From NCBI RefSeq assembly GCF_002944405.1, contig NZ_CP024310.1, positions 248,001 to 312,000 of the forward strand: a stretch of DNA of 64,000 nt. Reading direction: 5' to 3'. The notes beneath the pieces are model-generated. The model was not told where the DNA came from. It ran no database searches and worked only from the letters and a program-made list of their open reading frames with translations. Shown piece after piece: positions 63,547 through 64,000 of this stretch; positions within the stretch are counted from its first letter, which is position 1, and every line of letters starts with the position of its first letter. This DNA is from Sinorhizobium fredii (GTDB taxonomy: Bacteria; Pseudomonadota; Alphaproteobacteria; Rhizobiales; Rhizobiaceae). A program made the position numbers and the translations under genes.

Positions 63547-64000
63547 GGCGATACAGAAAGGCGCGAGCGCCAGTGCCTTCTCGCTACGCTTCCACCGGAC
63601 AGCCGGCCGAACGAAATTATCACAGCTCAAGATCGACTTTTTCCCTGTATTTCAGTCGCTTATCGATGTCAAAGCTGATTAGAGATGCGGGGCCGCCAGC
63701 TAGTTAGAAATGCTACACTCAGCATCTCCGCTGGCGCTGGCGGGTGAGGGGCACCGTTGGGCTTTAGATCCCGGCGTCGGCCGCTGGACCTCGCGCTCTA
63801 TGATATAGGCCAGCACATCGGAAAGCCGCTTGTTCTCGGTGATCGCCGCATGGGTCACCCGCTGGTCCTTGTCGAACACGCGGTAGGGCAGCGAATGCCC
63901 CATCCAGCGCATGCGGATACCGGAACAATACTCCCCCGAATGTGCCGTCTAAATCTTCCCCATATGTGTAACGGCCCGGTTAGCAAGGTGTCTTACTGCG
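63547..64000 (-). pseudogene. Gene-poor end with a short unidentified protein fragment (63700-63912)
   Basis: On the minus strand a 70-codon frame starts MRWMGHSLPYRVFDKDQRVT and includes ENKRLSDVLAYI, which looks like part of a real protein. It lacks a start signal: an upstream stop (TAG) occurs 13 codons before, and the same reading continues there as SGEYCSGIR. It resembles tails of mobile-element or plasmid proteins, but I cannot name it. The rest shows no coding signal. Confidence 0.35.

Overview
The window looks like an accessory replicon or catabolic island of a Rhizobiaceae-type alphaproteobacterium. The evidence is the high G+C, the density of CUT2-type sugar ABC and TRAP transporters, the rhizobial eryR-tpiB-rpiB gene order, and gene remnants that resemble rhizobial pgi and pntB. 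No rRNA, tRNA, CRISPR array, intact insertion sequence or replication origin was seen. All functions are read from translated motifs and gene context; nothing was searched.

Left part (1-16.4 kb). A sugar ABC operon (binding protein, ATPase, permease, then a cut NAD-dependent epimerase) runs on the minus strand. A HAD hydrolase and an SDR run divergently from it, followed by the C-terminal stub of an aldo/keto reductase. A long plus-strand operon follows: M20 dipeptidase, two small cupins, a second sugar ABC system, an AraD-like epimerase, an AraB-like kinase and a LysR regulator. This pentulose pathway has no AraA.

Centre (16.4-48.8 kb). There is a TRAP transporter (DctP, DctQ, DctM), an AraC regulator, and two closely related GntR/FCD regulators around a BKACE (DUF849) gene. 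An SDR is divergent from a four-carbon acid sugar kinase (DUF1537) that is translationally coupled to a second BKACE gene. A frameshifted pgi fragment follows. A minus-strand operon of about 8.5 kb then encodes a sugar ABC system, two aldose-dehydrogenase-like AKRs, a small unknown protein, a metallo-beta-lactamase-fold hydrolase and a RuBisCO-like protein. After a Sua5 gene and another AKR comes a plus-strand run of transketolase, fructose-bisphosphatase, class II aldolase, EryR, TpiB and RpiB, then a pntB tail with a strong terminator and a chemoreceptor.

Right part (49-64 kb). A GH3 glycosidase, a decayed third BKACE, a protein closely resembling D-apionate oxidoisomerase (ApnO), DhaL, DhaK and a xylose-isomerase-like TIM barrel are followed by a LysR regulator. 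Next come an HIBADH-family dehydrogenase with an alpha/beta hydrolase, a TRAP transporter with a fused DctQM subunit, and a Tat-exported metallo-beta-lactamase-fold protein.

Main inference. The genes from about 16.7 to 56 kb can be read as one branched-sugar (D-apiose/D-apionate) catabolic regulon. AKR plus a lactonase-like MBL protein would give the aldonate, and ApnO would give 3-oxoisoapionate. Two routes to L-erythrulose 1-phosphate then appear to coexist: DUF1537 kinase plus RuBisCO-like protein, and TIM-barrel decarboxylase plus DhaK/DhaL. TpiB and RpiB would make D-erythrose 4-phosphate, and transketolase, aldolase and FBPase would channel it onward. A repeated palindrome close to GGTATRAGGTYATACC, absent or degenerate elsewhere in the window, lies upstream of the TRAP operon, a GntR gene, the RuBisCO-like operon, the chemoreceptor gene and apnO. 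Weaker versions lie at four more promoters. This supports shared control by the GntR pair. The role of the BKACE genes in such a pathway has no description that I know of.
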